From: Lantana camara
Taxonomy: Eukaryota; Streptophyta; Magnoliopsida; Lamiales; Verbenaceae
Reading direction: 5' to 3'
NCBI GenBank assembly: GCA_037501455.1
Contig: CM074860.1
Location: 41,178,501 to 41,242,500, forward strand
Length of the DNA stretch: 64,000 nt
This document shows positions 23,313 to 34,960 of the stretch, in pieces. The notes under the pieces were generated by a model. It did no database searches. It worked only from the letters and a program-made list of their open reading frames with translations, and was not told where the DNA came from. The number at the start of each line of letters is the position of its first letter. Position 1 is the stretch's first letter. Position numbers and translations under genes: made by a program.

Positions 23313-23530
23313 GGAAGTTTCCAGAAACTTCCAGATTAGGAAATATCTCACAGGTCTATGACGTGATTCATTAATCCTTAGACTTGAGATTCTGTAATGT
23401 GTCATATGAGCTAACTCTGTAATCTTTGATATAGGCTCAAAAGGATGTCGCCATATAGACATCTGAACCACGGCCTATGTTGGGATTACACAAGTGGTAT
23501 ATGTAGAATTAGTAGAATCGATAAAGGACC
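23313..23530 (+). repeat. Copia-like LTR, continuation of 16282-16749
   Basis: It matches the minus strand of about 22213-22440 and follows directly on 16749 in the reference LTR once LTR-B is removed. It is cut by element D at 23531; GGACC (23526-23530) is the presumed target copy for D. Confidence 0.85.
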
Positions 23531-24748
23531 TGTAACATCCCGACCTTCCGGATCTATAGGTATGCATTTATGGGGTGTTAAATGTATTATTATTTATTTA
23601 ATTATGCCTTTTATTGCTTTTAATGTTCTTAATTAATTAATATTACTTGTTTAATTGCTATTTGAATTTTTGAACGTTTATGCTCTTTTGTTTGTATTTT
23701 GTTTCTTGCGCGTCCTTCTTTGATTCCGACTTTTGTGAATTCTTGATATACGTGACCTATGTGAGTTATTTATGTGTTAGCATGCACGTTTGGTGTTTCG
23801 GGTTTCATTTGGTGTGGGTTTGTGCTCGTTTTGTTTTTCGGAACCTAGAGGATGGTTAAAGAGCATTTAGCGCACCTCGGGTTCCGGGCGGCGTATCTTG
23901 AGCTAGGGAATTCGGATTCGAATTCTGGAAGAGGCGTTGGACTCGTGATGAGATTTTCAAGCTTTGGAACCTAGCCTCACACTTTTCTAAGCCCATTTGG
24001 ACCCTCGAAAATAGACAGGAACGAGCCTTTGCTGCAAGTTAACCTATTTTGTTGACTAGTCTCCCTTGTGGGACCCCTAAACCCCAACCTAACCCCTTAA
24101 CCTTGGTTACTTTGCACCTAAATCAGAATATACCCTCTCTCCCTCTCCCATTTCGTGCAAAACACCCCAAGAAGGAAGAAAAGTTCCCCAAACTCAGCCC
24201 CAAGAGAGAACCCAAGGAAGAAGGTGACACTATTGCATTTTTGAAGATTTTGGCCAATGCACTCCTCCATTTCTTCTCAAATGTTAAAGGTAAGCATAAT
24301 TTTGAGTCCTCCTTGAGTATGTGATTCTTTTAAGTGTAATATGTTGAGCTATAACCTTGGATTGCATGAGTTTGGACCTACCTTATGAATAGTAAGGGTT
24401 TTGTGGATTTTGAGTTCTCTAGCATGTTTCGTTGTAAATTATTTGAGCTTAATGCATGATTATGATTCCTTAGTCAGCCACTTTGAGTTGTATGGACTTG
24501 TTTCAAGTGTTAGAGTTGATTACATGAATCCACCATTAGTGTTCTTGAGGTTTTAGAGGAGTTATGCTTGTTTATTGCTTCCCTTTCGTTCCTGTCAGTT
24601 GCTGCTCGATTTGATCCAGTTTGATGGAGTTTTGTGTTGATTTGCTTCCTTACTTCATGCCTTAACTTGCCTAGATGAGTTGGTATTTGTTTGGGGAGGT
24701 TTGCAGGGCTGAACAGAGGTGAAACCACCTTATTTCGTGGCTGGAAGG

Positions 24749-24864
24749 ATCTCCCCGGGAGGGGAGATTTTGGCTTGGAAAGTACCCGGCTATGCAGAAA
24801 ATTTCTGCAAGTTAAGTACCTGGGCAGGTACTTTTAAGTTCAAAATTTCCCCGTGCGGGGAGAT
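24749..24864 (+). repeat. Palindrome cluster in LTR-D
   Basis: ATCTCCCCGGGAGGGGAGAT (centre 24758.5), a decayed copy near 24788, AAGTACCTGGGCAGGTACTT (24823.5) and ATTTCCCCGTGCGGGGAGAT (24854.5). The last two are 31 bp apart. TGCAGAAA-A-TTTCTGCA at 24793-24809 is a further AT-rich palindrome. Confidence 0.85.
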
Positions 24865-26045
24865 GGAGTGCAGGCCTTTGAGTTTTGGGTACGGCCGTAC
24901 TTAACACGATAGTTTCCGGGGAGGTTTCTTTTGTCGTTCCATTGCTTTTCGTTGGTTTTTCTTGTCTCGTTTTATGACTTGTATGCTTGATTAACTTGTT
25001 ATATTATGTGTTAAGCTTTACGTTGTGAATCATTGACTCGTTTTATACCCTCGTTTGTGAATTATGATCCTATATGCAATGCGTGCTCTCATATGACTTA
25101 AGTGTGAATTCATTTTATGTCATTTGCATCATGAACATACATATGTATTTACCGAGCGTCAATGTGGCTCATTTTGAGTCTAAGAGTACCCCTTTGTTGT
25201 TTGTTTTGTTCAGAGGATCTTCCCGTGGACGACGAGGTTGCCCCCTAGGTGCCTGGTTACTTTCTTTTCTCTCCGTTACCGGTGTTAAGGTGGGGTTTTG
25301 TTTCTTTTAGTTATTTGACCTACAACCCCTATATGGTTTGAAGCCTCGCATGTGAAATACGTATATTATATGATAGATAAGTGTAAGATATGTATCTTGA
25401 GGGCTTGTCCCATTTGTTATATGATCTTGAAAACACTTTGTATAAGTATATAAGCTATTTTGCCTTTGTTTTGAAAAGCCTTTTATTAAGCGTGTGTGTG
25501 TAAGAGAGATATGTGGCTTTGAAAGATAAGCTTTGCTCTTTTCGTGAGATGTTTGGGCCCCGGAGAATGGTATGGAAATCTCGGGTCGACCGTGGGGTTT
25601 CCGAGCTCTTCCATCAACATTTTCCCTTTGAGAGACTCACCCAACTTCGGGAGGTCTGGAGAAGGGTGTTTCTCTTGAGCCGGCGGAGGCAACCGTCGAA
25701 GGTTTCAAGGTCGTGATTAAGCCTTGTCTCTCGTGCTTTTTAGATAGTTAGGGTCGTCAACCCTTCTATCACCCGGAGTTAAGGAGGATTTTGTTTTGTT
25801 TTGTTTTGCTTTGTTTTGTCCCTTTGTTTATGGAAGTTTGGAGGTGTGACTCGTACTCGCCGAGTTAGTGGATCTTGTACAATCTATGGAACGAGAAAGG
25901 ATTTATAAGTGCTTAAAACTTGTTATTTAGCCTCCGGCCCTTGTTTTCTCTAATGCATGTATATATCTATAACACGGGAAAACACTTTGGCTTGCAAAAA
26001 CCATTCTCGGTCCATGGATTCTTTATGTTGTTAAGTGATATGCTC

Positions 26046-26097
26046 TATATGTATATCGGGTGTGTGAGTTTGACCCCCTCACTAGTCTTTAGGACTA
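26046..26097 (+). promoter_or_regulatory. TATA region and start-site hairpin of LTR-D
   Basis: TATATGTATAT at 26046-26056, then CCCCCTCAC and the hairpin TAGTC-TTTAG-GACTA (26083-26097). The outer pair is T:A here and C:G in other LTRs. Confidence 0.6.
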
Positions 26098-26309
26098 ACC
26101 CTCGTTGTTTTTCCTTCTTTTCCCCCTTTCTTTTTAGTTGCAGGTACCTCTTGAGTCGAGCTAGGCAGCAAGAGTCTGTCGAGTTGTCTTGTGGTGTAGC
26201 TCGGGTCTCATGCATTTGTTTTTGGATTATGTACCTTACCTTTATGCACTTTTGATTTATGTTTCTTGATTACTCATGCTATTTTTTTGGGCCCCGGATG
26301 GGCATTGTA

Positions 26310-26903
26310 AGTCACGCCCTGGGTCAGCGGGCCCGTTGGACGCGAGCGCAATTCTCCAAGCCCACCGAGTAGAACCTGAAATTGGGCCTAAACTACTGCC
26401 CAAAAGGGATATCCATTGGTTATACTTGGACTCTTTAACTTATATACTGAACTTAATCCTTATACTTTCCCGTTGTGGGAAAGGGGTGTCACAATCACCC
26501 CTCCTTCAGAATCGCGACGTCCTCGTCACGGCATGACATATAGCCCATGACTGACTCGTCTGCGTTGGGACTCAAGAGGTGGCTCCTATGGACTAAAGAG
26601 GTGGCTCCCACACATGTAGCACTTTGCCCCGCAGGCTCAAGAGGTGGCTCCCATGTGCGTAGCACTTTGCCCAGTATAGCACTTAGCTCCTGCGGCTGAC
26701 GAGCGGCTCTGATACCTTCAGTCACGCCCCGGGTCCGCGGGCCTGTTGGACACGAGCGTAAGTCTCCAAGCCCACAGAGTATAACCTGAAATTGGGCCTA
26801 AACTACTGCCCAAAAGGGATATCCATTGGTTATACTTGGACTCTTTAACTTATATGTTGAACTTAATCCTTATACTTTCCTGATGTGGGACAGAGATGTC
26901 ACA
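26310..26903 (-). mobile_element. TRIM (non-coding miniature LTR retrotransposon), 594 bp
   Basis: Two direct repeats of 184 bp (26310-26493 and 26720-26903) flank 226 bp. The flanks are TTGTA on both sides (26305-26309, 26904-26908). On the minus strand each LTR starts TGTGACA and ends GGCGTGACT. A primer site GGTATCAGAGCC (26716-26705) follows the 5' LTR, and a purine tract GAAGGAGGGGTGAT precedes the 3' LTR. The internal part holds imperfect repeats of AAGAGGTGGCTCC and no ORF. It must use enzymes of other elements. The two LTRs differ at a number of sites, so it is not recent. Confidence 0.93.
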
Positions 26904-27192
26904 TTGTATATGATGTATATATATTTGTTCTTATTGTTTATATTGACAACTTGAACCCTCTTATGCTATGATTTGAGATCTTGGGATTTATGTATGCATG
27001 TTTACGCTTCCGCTACTCTCGTTTTAATTTGCTCAGTTTTTGAGGATCTAGGCCGCTTAGCGAGGGTGTGTTTTGTGTGTCTCCCGTTCGCTATGGTTTG
27101 ATTCGGGTGCGAACCCTCCATTTCGTTACTCTGTTTAGACCTTAGTGCGGGGGATGTGGCGCCCTTCGCTCCCGGGGTGTTACATCCTTGCG

Positions 27193-27204
27193 TGGTATCA
27201 GAGC
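27193..27204 (+). other. Primer-binding site of element D
   Basis: TGGTATCAGAGC, 8 nt after the LTR end; initiator-Met tRNA type. Confidence 0.92.
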
Positions 27205-27390
27205 TCCAGGTTGTAAAACCGGAGCTCTGGAGTGGTGTCGTGTTGGTCTAGGTCATTCGGCTTAGGACTACGTGATTCTTTGCATTCACTCGCATCTTAT
27301 GTGACTTATCTGTCTAAATTCATGATATTTGATCTCATGAACATGTACTGAACTTCATGCATCGATATTTCTTGAAATTGTGATTTTCAG

Positions 27391-28532
27391 AATGCCTCCA
27401 CGAAGAAGAGTGGATAGGGAGCAAAATCCGGATCTTAATCAACCGCCTCCGCAGGGGCAAGGACCACCACCTCCACCTCCCTTGAATGTCGAAAATACCG
27501 TACAGGCTCTCTTGAATCAGTTACAACAAAATCAGAGAAATAACCCTAATTGGGAGGGACAAGAAGGACAAGTAACTCCGGCCTTCAAGGAGTTCAGGAA
27601 CAACAACCCTCCTAAATGGTATGGAGGCGATGATATTAAAGCAGAGGAATGCTTGTCAGAAATTTCAGGAATATGGAAAATCTGCCCCGCTCCCTCACAA
27701 GACGTTTACACGGCTCGGTTCATTCAAGGACCCGCTTCAAATTGGCTCAAGTCTATGAGAGCCCGGTTGGAAAGAGAAGGAGAAGAATTCGATTGGGAAA
27801 GTTTCACTAGAGAATTTCGCCACAAATATATTCCCCCGAGTGCCCGAGAGAGAAGACTCTAGGAATTCAAGGAGTTGAGACAAGGAAACCGGACAGTTGA
27901 GGACTACATCTTGGAATTTGAAAGGCTTGCTCCATATGCTCCCCACATTACAAATGATGATACTCAAAAGGCCCGAAATTTTATTCATGGATTGAGATAT
28001 GAAATTCAGAATGCTCTTAAAGCCGCTACTGTGGACACTTGGGAAAAGGCTACTAGGAAGGCATTGAAAGTGGAAGCTAATAATTCGAGATTAAGGCCCC
28101 CGGCTTATTCTTCGGGGTAAGGTTCGGGATCTAACTTGGGCAAGAGGCCTACCTCTCAAAGTGGGCCTTCGGTCTTCAAAGCCCAAGGTTCTAACACTCC
28201 ATTCAAGAAAGCTCGACCTCCCGTACCGGTGCCACCCGTTCTACCGGTGTCGATACAATGTGCTTACTGCAAGGGTCCCAATCACACAGAGGAGGTTTGT
28301 CGGAAGAAACACAAGAGATGTTATAAATGTGGAGAAGCCGGCCACTTGATTAATGCTTGCCCTCAATTGAGAGCCCCTCAACCTCGAGCTCCTCAACCTT
28401 TGAATGTTATGCCTCCGAGAGCTCCTATCCAAGCATGGGCTTATGCTCTAGAAGGCGAAGAAGAGAACGTGGAAGTGGATGCCAACGCCGTTATTGAAGG
28501 TACTATTAGCATACATGGCATTCCATTGCATG
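27391..28532 (+). pseudogene. Gag of element D
   Basis: It starts MPPRRRVDREQNPD at 27391, in frame with an ATG 11 codons upstream. A proline-rich N-terminus is followed by the gag core (FRNNNPPKWYGGDDIKAEE, FTREFRHKYIPPSARERRL) and two CCHC knuckles: CAYCKGPNHTEEVC (28259-28300) and CYKCGEAGHLINAC (28319-28360). Stops lie at 27860-27862 (TAG) and 28118-28120 (TAA), both explainable as CAG and CAA. The frame continues into the start of protease (EGTISIHGIPLH) and is broken at 28532 by element E, then resumes at 49151. Confidence 0.92.
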
Positions 28533-30342
28533 TGTAACACCCCAAATGGAGGATGCCACATCCCCCGCACTAACACCCGGACCCGGTCACGAAATGGAAG
28601 GTCCATGCCCGAATCCGAATCAAAGCGAACGGGAGACCAACTCACACACTAAGCTAGGCAGATCTAACTCGACAAACTCAGAGCGCGGAAGCAATTTAAA
28701 CATTCAAAACAAGATAGCGGAAGCATTTAAATCAACATTCAAAACAAGTGACGGGGTTCAACTAGCATAGATACCTAGTCCTGAATATCAACAAGCATAA
28801 CAAGTGATGGGTTCAACTAGCATAGATACCTAGTCCTGAATATCCGATCAACATAGCGTAATAATCATCAAGTGCCACACAGGGCCGAATACGAATGCCA
28901 CAGAGGGCTACAGAAAGGTAAATTATAATCTCAAGTCTACAAGTCATGACATAAGTAAAGTGTATGAAGGACAAATGCAACTAGAAAGGCTAGACCGACG
29001 AAGTGCAACTCAAAGGACTCACTCCCGCCTAGCAAACGCCAACAGACCTGCAGCTAAAAGTTAAATGAGGGGTCAGTCAACTTGACCGAGTGAGGGGGCT
29101 AACGCACACCTACAATATATGTATAAAGAGCACAGCACAGAATAAAAGGATGGACTCATGAACCGGGGATATGTGTTGCATACCAAAACATTCTGAAATA
29201 ACCTAAATAGATATAGATATAAGTTTAGAAACCATTTTCCAGAAAGACTCTATCCCGATTCATAATTCTATGACAGAAAAGAAAACATGCTCGGCGAGTA
29301 CGAGCTTCCACCCTTTACTCCTCATAACAGAACAAAACGAAAATACAGAAAGAAGTCTGTAACGCCCCGGTTCCGGATGAACAGGTAAGTACGCCACGTG
29401 TACGTTTTGAGCGTAGGAATTTGTTTTTAATTCTTTACTTTATAATATTCTTACGTGGCATTTCATACTTTTATAAAATTCATGAAACGTCATTTATGTG
29501 AATTACTTGAATTCATATCATTGAAAATATTATTTCATGACACGGAAAATATTTACTGCTTGAAACCATAATCGGGAGTGTTCCAAATTACCAAATTGTC
29601 CCTAGTTGAATATTTCTTTAAAATTTTAGGGACTTGATTGACTAATCTTTTAAGATCTAATTGATCATATTTTAAAACCATGTATACTCAATTGCATACT
29701 CTCATGAGCTAGAGGATTAATTGGCAAATTGGCACATTTCACACATTTCAAAAATGGGTTTTACGTAATGCATCTCCAAGCTTCTTCCTTGTTCATTTTT
29801 TTTATCCAAACATTTCCAACTTTGCTTCCTCTTTCTCGGTTCTTCAAGAAGAAAAAGGGAAGAAGTGATTGTTCATCCATTTTGTCAAGAATCTCAAGAA
29901 ATTTGCCAAACTTTGGGAGTTAATCATCATCATCATCATCTATTTTCACCATATTTTCATCTTCAAGGTTGGTTTGGCATGAATCTATGAGTTTGATCAT
30001 ATATGTATAAGTTAGGGTTTGAGTTTGATGTGCTAGATGAATTATTTGGAGTTGGAAGCATGGTTGGGTGATCATATCATGAATTATGGCATGATTTCTT
30101 CATGAAATTGTTGGAAAGTTGAGCTTGGTTGATCAATATGTGCACAAGCATGAAACTTGAAATTCTTGATTATATTTCATATCTTGGATGTGTAAGTGTT
30201 AGTTTATCATCTTATGAACCTATATGCATCATACTTCCAGAAATAATAGCATTTGGGGATCAAAAATTGGATTTTGTGTGCTTTGTTGATCATTGCCGAG
30301 AGCTTCCCCTGTTTTTGCTCTGTTTTGTAAGTTGCAGAAACA

Positions 30343-30575
30343 GGGAACGGCCGTTCCCAGCCTCAAGGCATTGTGGGAATGGGCGTTCCCCTCTTTTAAA
30401 TTAAAACAAGGTGGCCGAGCGTGGGAACGGCCGTTCCCATTTTGGCCTTGGTGCCGGAAGGGCCGTTCCCAGCTAAGGCGCGTTTTTTTTTTGAAAAGGA
30501 AATCGTTGGTGTGCTTTTGGGGATTACGGGAACGACCGTTCCCATTTTTCAAAGGGAACCGGAACGGCCGTTCCC
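30343..30575 (+). repeat. Palindrome cluster in 5' LTR of F, three pairs
   Basis: Six copies of GGGAACGGCCGTTCCC or a close variant, centred at 30350.5, 30382.5, 30430.5, 30462.5, 30535.5 and 30567.5. Spacings are 32, 48, 32, 73 and 32 bp. Spacer sequences are largely unrelated to each other. Confidence 0.95.
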
Positions 30576-32483
30576 ACCTGACTTGCAGAATAAAATTCAC
30601 TGCATAAAATTACGAAAATGACCCCTCGATCCGACGACTTCTTTTGTAACATCCCGATCGTTCGGATTTCCAGGTACGCCGTAACGAGAGGGTTTTATAT
30701 GCTTTAAATTATTTAATTACGTATTTGAATGTTATTTTAATGCTTATATGATTATTTGAAATAATATGAAATTAATTGTTTATATTCTTGAACTTTGATT
30801 TTTAAACGTTTAAGTTTCGTATGCTCGTAATTTGCTCGTTATGTGCCGGAATTCAATTCCGATTTTTGTGAGATTTTGATACTCGTGATATATGTGAGTT
30901 ATGAAGGTGTTTTCATGCTCGTTTTATGTTTTCGAGTTCGTTTGTCGAGGTTTTAAACCTTAAGTATTTGACGAGGGACATGAGGGCCTAACTAGTTTTA
31001 GCGCGCCTCTTGTTCCGGAGGCCATAACTTAAGCTAGGGAATTCGGATTCGAATTCCGGAAGATGCGTTGGACTCGTGACAAAGAGACGAAGCCAAGGAA
31101 CCTGATTTGATATTTTTCTAAGCCCATTTGGACCCTCGTTTTTCGCCCGGAACGAACAGCTTGTGCTTAAGCCACCTTCTTTGACTAGTCATGTACTTGT
31201 GGGCCCATTTTAACCATGCTTAAACTTTAACCCTTGGTTTATTTGATCTTTAACCACTCCTATCTCTTCCCTACCTCTCCATTTCGGACCACACACCCCA
31301 AGGAGAAGGAAAATCTGCTGCAAATGGAGAAAAGAAGAAGAAGAAAGAAGCCCTCTCCCATGTCTTGTGATTTTTGAAGCCAATCTTCTCATACTTCTTC
31401 ATATCTTAAAGGTAAGTATATTTATGTATTCTCCTCTCTTCTATGCTTCATTTGATCCTTTAAATTAATGAAATGCATCAGATTTATTAAGGGTTTGAAA
31501 GCTTGCATGAATAGTTAGGGTTAGCTCATATTTTTGAATCCATGGCTTAGCTTAAGTTTGTGGCTGATTTGGTGCTTCCTTGTTGATTATATGAGCTTCT
31601 TTGCTTCCATTCTTGATCTATACTTCATAATAGATGTGTTAGGGTTGATTCTCCATTGATAACATGATTGAAACCTTGAGTTTTTGGCCATGAAACTTGA
31701 AAACCGAACTGCTGCAAATCTGCTCATTTTCACCAAACTGCTGTCACGTTTTTGAGATCAAATGGATGAATTCTTGCCTCCAATTTCGTATGCTAATGCT
31801 TGGTAATGTAGTATACATGTTGTTCTATGAATGTGCTTCGTTTTGCCCTGAATTCATGCTTTAATATGGCTGCAAATTTGAGTTCTTGAACCTTTAAATC
31901 TGCTCCCCTGTTTTGGGACTGCTGTGACGTTTTGTGCTTTGTTGCTTGAGTTAATGACTTCCAATTCATGTGAATTTGCATGGAGATGTTGTATACTAAT
32001 TGGTTATATGTTAGTCGTGCTCTTGCAAGTTTTTAGATCCATTTTCAGCTCCTAATCGAAGCATGATGGCCTGTTTGTATGCTATGCACGAACCGAACTG
32101 CTGCTGTTGCATTTTGTGATTTCTTGGTGGTTCTAATGTGCTCCAATTCGTGTCAATTTGCATATACATGGAGTATATTAGTTGCTTATCATGTTAGTGT
32201 TCATCCCCTAAAGTTTTAGCTTCTTTTTCAGCTCCTAAGTACTTGATCATGGCATGATTGAGCTCATATGTCCGTTTTTGGTGCTCCAGAGTTGCTGCAT
32301 GATTTCGGTGACCTTAACGCGTGATTTAGCCTTTGAGTTCTAAATGAAATATGTTCCTAACATGCTAAATATGTTGTATATCAAGTTTCATAATATTTGG
32401 AGTTGATTTGCTATGCTTTTGGACTAATTTTGTTTAGGGTCAGTTTTGCCGGTAAAACTTTGTATGCGATTTTGGCCTGTACC

Positions 32484-32610
32484 GAGACACCCCCGTGTCT
32501 CATTTACACTGAAATGTGAGACACGGGCGTGTCATGCTTCCTGGGCATGTCTGGACTGAGCCACGGGCGTGGCTCAGCTTAGTTAAGTTGAGGGACACCC
32601 CCGTGTCCCT
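32484..32610 (+). repeat. Palindrome cluster in LTR-G, two pairs
   Basis: GAGACACCCCCGTGTCTC (centre 32492.5), GACACGGGCGTGTC (32526.5), a 22-bp palindrome around CCACGGGCGTGG (32566.5) and AGGGACACCCCCGTGTCCCT (32600.5). Spacings are 34, 40 and 34 bp. Confidence 0.95.
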
Positions 32611-34077
32611 CCCCTTGCGCAGCCCTTGGTTTTCCTTTTCGATTTTTGGTTTGTTTCACCTCTTTATTGCCTTTATCTTCGTTTGGGATGAACTATGAAC
32701 TTGTTTTACTATGTGTTGGGAGTATTGTGGCTCGATTTCATAACATTTGGGTGAGATTTAGGCAAGCTTTTGTTGAATGCCGTTTATGTACGTTTTGGTG
32801 GCGTTGATGATTTCCTTAACCCTTTTCCCTCATCTTGTGATTTGTTCTTGCTTTCAAACTTTGGAGATATGTTATATGAGGTAATAGGGTGTATGTATTA
32901 GAGTTTTGTGTAAGATTGAGTACGTTTGAATGTGTGTCGAACTTAATTCACTTCAATGCTCTTATTTGTCTAAATGTTAAATCTTGTGCCTTGAATTTCT
33001 TGAATTGATTGGAAACATGTAATTATGAATTCGAATGAAAGTGAGCGAAGGATTGAATGATTTGATTATACGATTTAAATTCCTTAATAGTGCACATGAA
33101 CGTGTTCATGACATAATATCATCTTTTATGCAATCATACGCATTCGCCGAGCGTCAATATGGTTCATTTGAGTCTAAGTTTGCCTCTTGCTCTTTGTTTT
33201 GCTCTTAGGTTCATCCCGTTGTTGAGGAAGTGGTTCGTTTGACTCCTTTTGGTCCTTTTTGGTTGGTTTGCTCGTCCAGGTGAGGTTTTCTTTCCTTTTA
33301 GTTATGATGACCTAAGACCCTAATTGAATTTCGAACCCGCATGCGACTTATATATATATATATATAGATATGTGTTTGGATACGTATTTCGTGGGATTTG
33401 TCCCGTTTGCCTTAAGAATTTGAAAACGCTTTTATAAGTATATAAGCTCTATTTTCTTTTGTTTTGACAAGCTTTGTTAAGTGTGTGTGTGTTTGTAAGC
33501 GTGATAAGATTTGTGGATAAGCTTCGCCTGGTAAGTGTGATAAGTGCAAGTATAAGTGTAAGTGTAAGTTTGGGCCCCGGAGAAGTGGTATGTGATCCCG
33601 GGTCGGCCATGGGGTCGCCGGGCTCTCTCATCAACACGACTCCAAAAAAAGAGAGATTTCGCCCATCCTCGGGAGGTCGAGGGGAAGGCGGGTCTTCTTG
33701 AGTCGGCGGTGTGCTTAGTGACCCGTCGAAGGAGCGGGTGGATCCCCCGTCTCATTCAGCTTTCAGCAGGGGTTGAGAGGGGCACCTCTCTCCCCAAAAC
33801 GGTGTTGGGGTGAAGTTGAGTTATGATTTGTTTTGTTTTCGTTTCGCCTTGGTGTATGGAGTAAGTAAGGGTGATGGATTTAAGCTTTCAGTTCGTTATG
33901 TCTTCGTTTAGGGTTGTGAAACGGGGGCGGATTTCTAAACTCTAAAACTTGACTGAATTTGGCCTTCGGCTCCAAACTTCTTTCTTTATATATATTACCA
34001 CGGGTTAAATGTTTTAGAATGCAAAAACCACGCCCGGTTCACGGACCCCTTTCAACTTTGTATATGCTTTGCTCTTA

Positions 34078-34127
34078 CATATATGTATGGGTGCGTGTGT
34101 TAGCCCCCTCACCAGTCTCTAGGACTG
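34078..34127 (+). promoter_or_regulatory. TATA region and start-site hairpin of LTR-G
   Basis: ACATATATGTAT at 34078-34089, then CCCCCTCAC and the hairpin CAGTC-TCTAG-GACTG (34113-34127). Confidence 0.6.
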
Positions 34128-34960
34128 ACCCTCGTTATTTCTATCTTTTTTCCCCCTTTGATTTGAGTTGCAGATACCCGTTCTGAGGTGTTGGAGCTAG
34201 GCGGTTGTCTTTGAGTCGGGTTTGAGGATAGCTTGAGTCTCATGCATGGCATTTTCGTTTCTTTGTGCTTTTTGGCTAATTCTGAATTATGTATAAGTTA
34301 TGCCTCCAATTCGAAATTGTAAAGTTTGTATAGATTGAATCGAAAGTTTGATATGTCTTGAGTATGTTTATTCGCTTTATGAGATTCTGGTGCTTCCGCA
34401 TTCGTTATTTGTTTTATTGCGTGCTCTGAGTAGGGTCTAGACCGCCTAGCTTAGGTTTGAATTTTGTTTGTCACCCGTTCGCCGTGGCTTGATACGTGGG
34501 CGGAGTTCCCATTTCGCTTCACGTGTTGGGTTATGGTGCGGGGGATGTGGCGCCCTTCGCTCCGGGGTGTTACATCTTTGACCCCCAATTGCTATAATAT
34601 GTGTTAATATGTAGTGAAACAACATGTTATCATGCCACATTGTATTTTCATCGTCGTCTCGATACATTTCCGCCGTTCGTCATATTTGGTCCCTTTTTGG
34701 TCTTGTCTCATGTGTACACGTCATGTTTGCACAGGTCAAGAGGGCGTGGACGAGGAGCAGGCTCAGTAGAGTATATCCTTGTCATATTTTGTAAGAATAG
34801 GTGAGGTTTTGTTTTGAGTAAATCGAACCCTATAACCCTTATGTGCTATTTTCGGCCAAAACATACTATATTTATAAATGATTTCAAAACCATGAATATT
34901 TCAAGCAAGCAAGTCATGATTTCAAGCGTGTTTGGTGAGTACATGATTGCACGTGGGCCC

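Larger units (their letters stand above)
23531..27184 (+). repeat. 5' LTR of element D (about 3.06 kb plus a TRIM)
   Basis: TGTAACATCCCGACCTTCC at 23531 to CGGGGTGTTACA at 27184. Order: AT-rich start; a coding-like stretch; a palindrome cluster (24749-24864); a block with GAGCGTCAATGTGGCTCA (25155); a GC-rich structured block starting GGGCCCCGGAG (25555-25700); TATA and hairpin (26046-26097); the TRIM at 26310-26903; the conserved tail before the primer site. Confidence 0.92.
30645..34574 (+). repeat. Solo LTR-G (3930 bp)
   Basis: TGTAACATCCCGATCG at 30645 to GGGGTGTTACA at 34574, flanked by TCTTT on both sides (30640-30644, 34575-34579). The F 3' LTR shows the uninterrupted site. It contains about three imperfect units of 180-190 bp (from about 31740, 31920 and 32100; shared words TCCAATTC.TGTGAATTTGCAT and TTTTTCAGCTCCTAA), a palindrome cluster (32484-32610), a TA run near 33350 and a GC-rich structured block starting GGGCCCCGGAG (33573). 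Confidence 0.95.

Noticed and set aside
26310..26903. Cassandra-type TRIM with 5S rRNA promoter
   Set aside because: The LTR lacks a recognisable 5S internal promoter (A and C boxes), so it is annotated as an ordinary TRIM.
971..27204. TGGTATCAGAGC matches as possible tRNA genes
   Set aside because: Only 12-nt primer-site complements next to LTR ends; no cloverleaf or flanking tRNA sequence.
29729..30404. Two ORFs duplicated at 41116-41310 and 41516-41791
   Set aside because: The duplication is that of the two LTRs of element F. The frames have no domain and do not need to be coding.
30343..30575. Regularly spaced palindromes resembling a CRISPR array
   Set aside because: Repeats are 14-22 bp perfect palindromes, occur in pairs rather than a uniform array, lie inside plant LTRs with target duplications, and have no cas genes.
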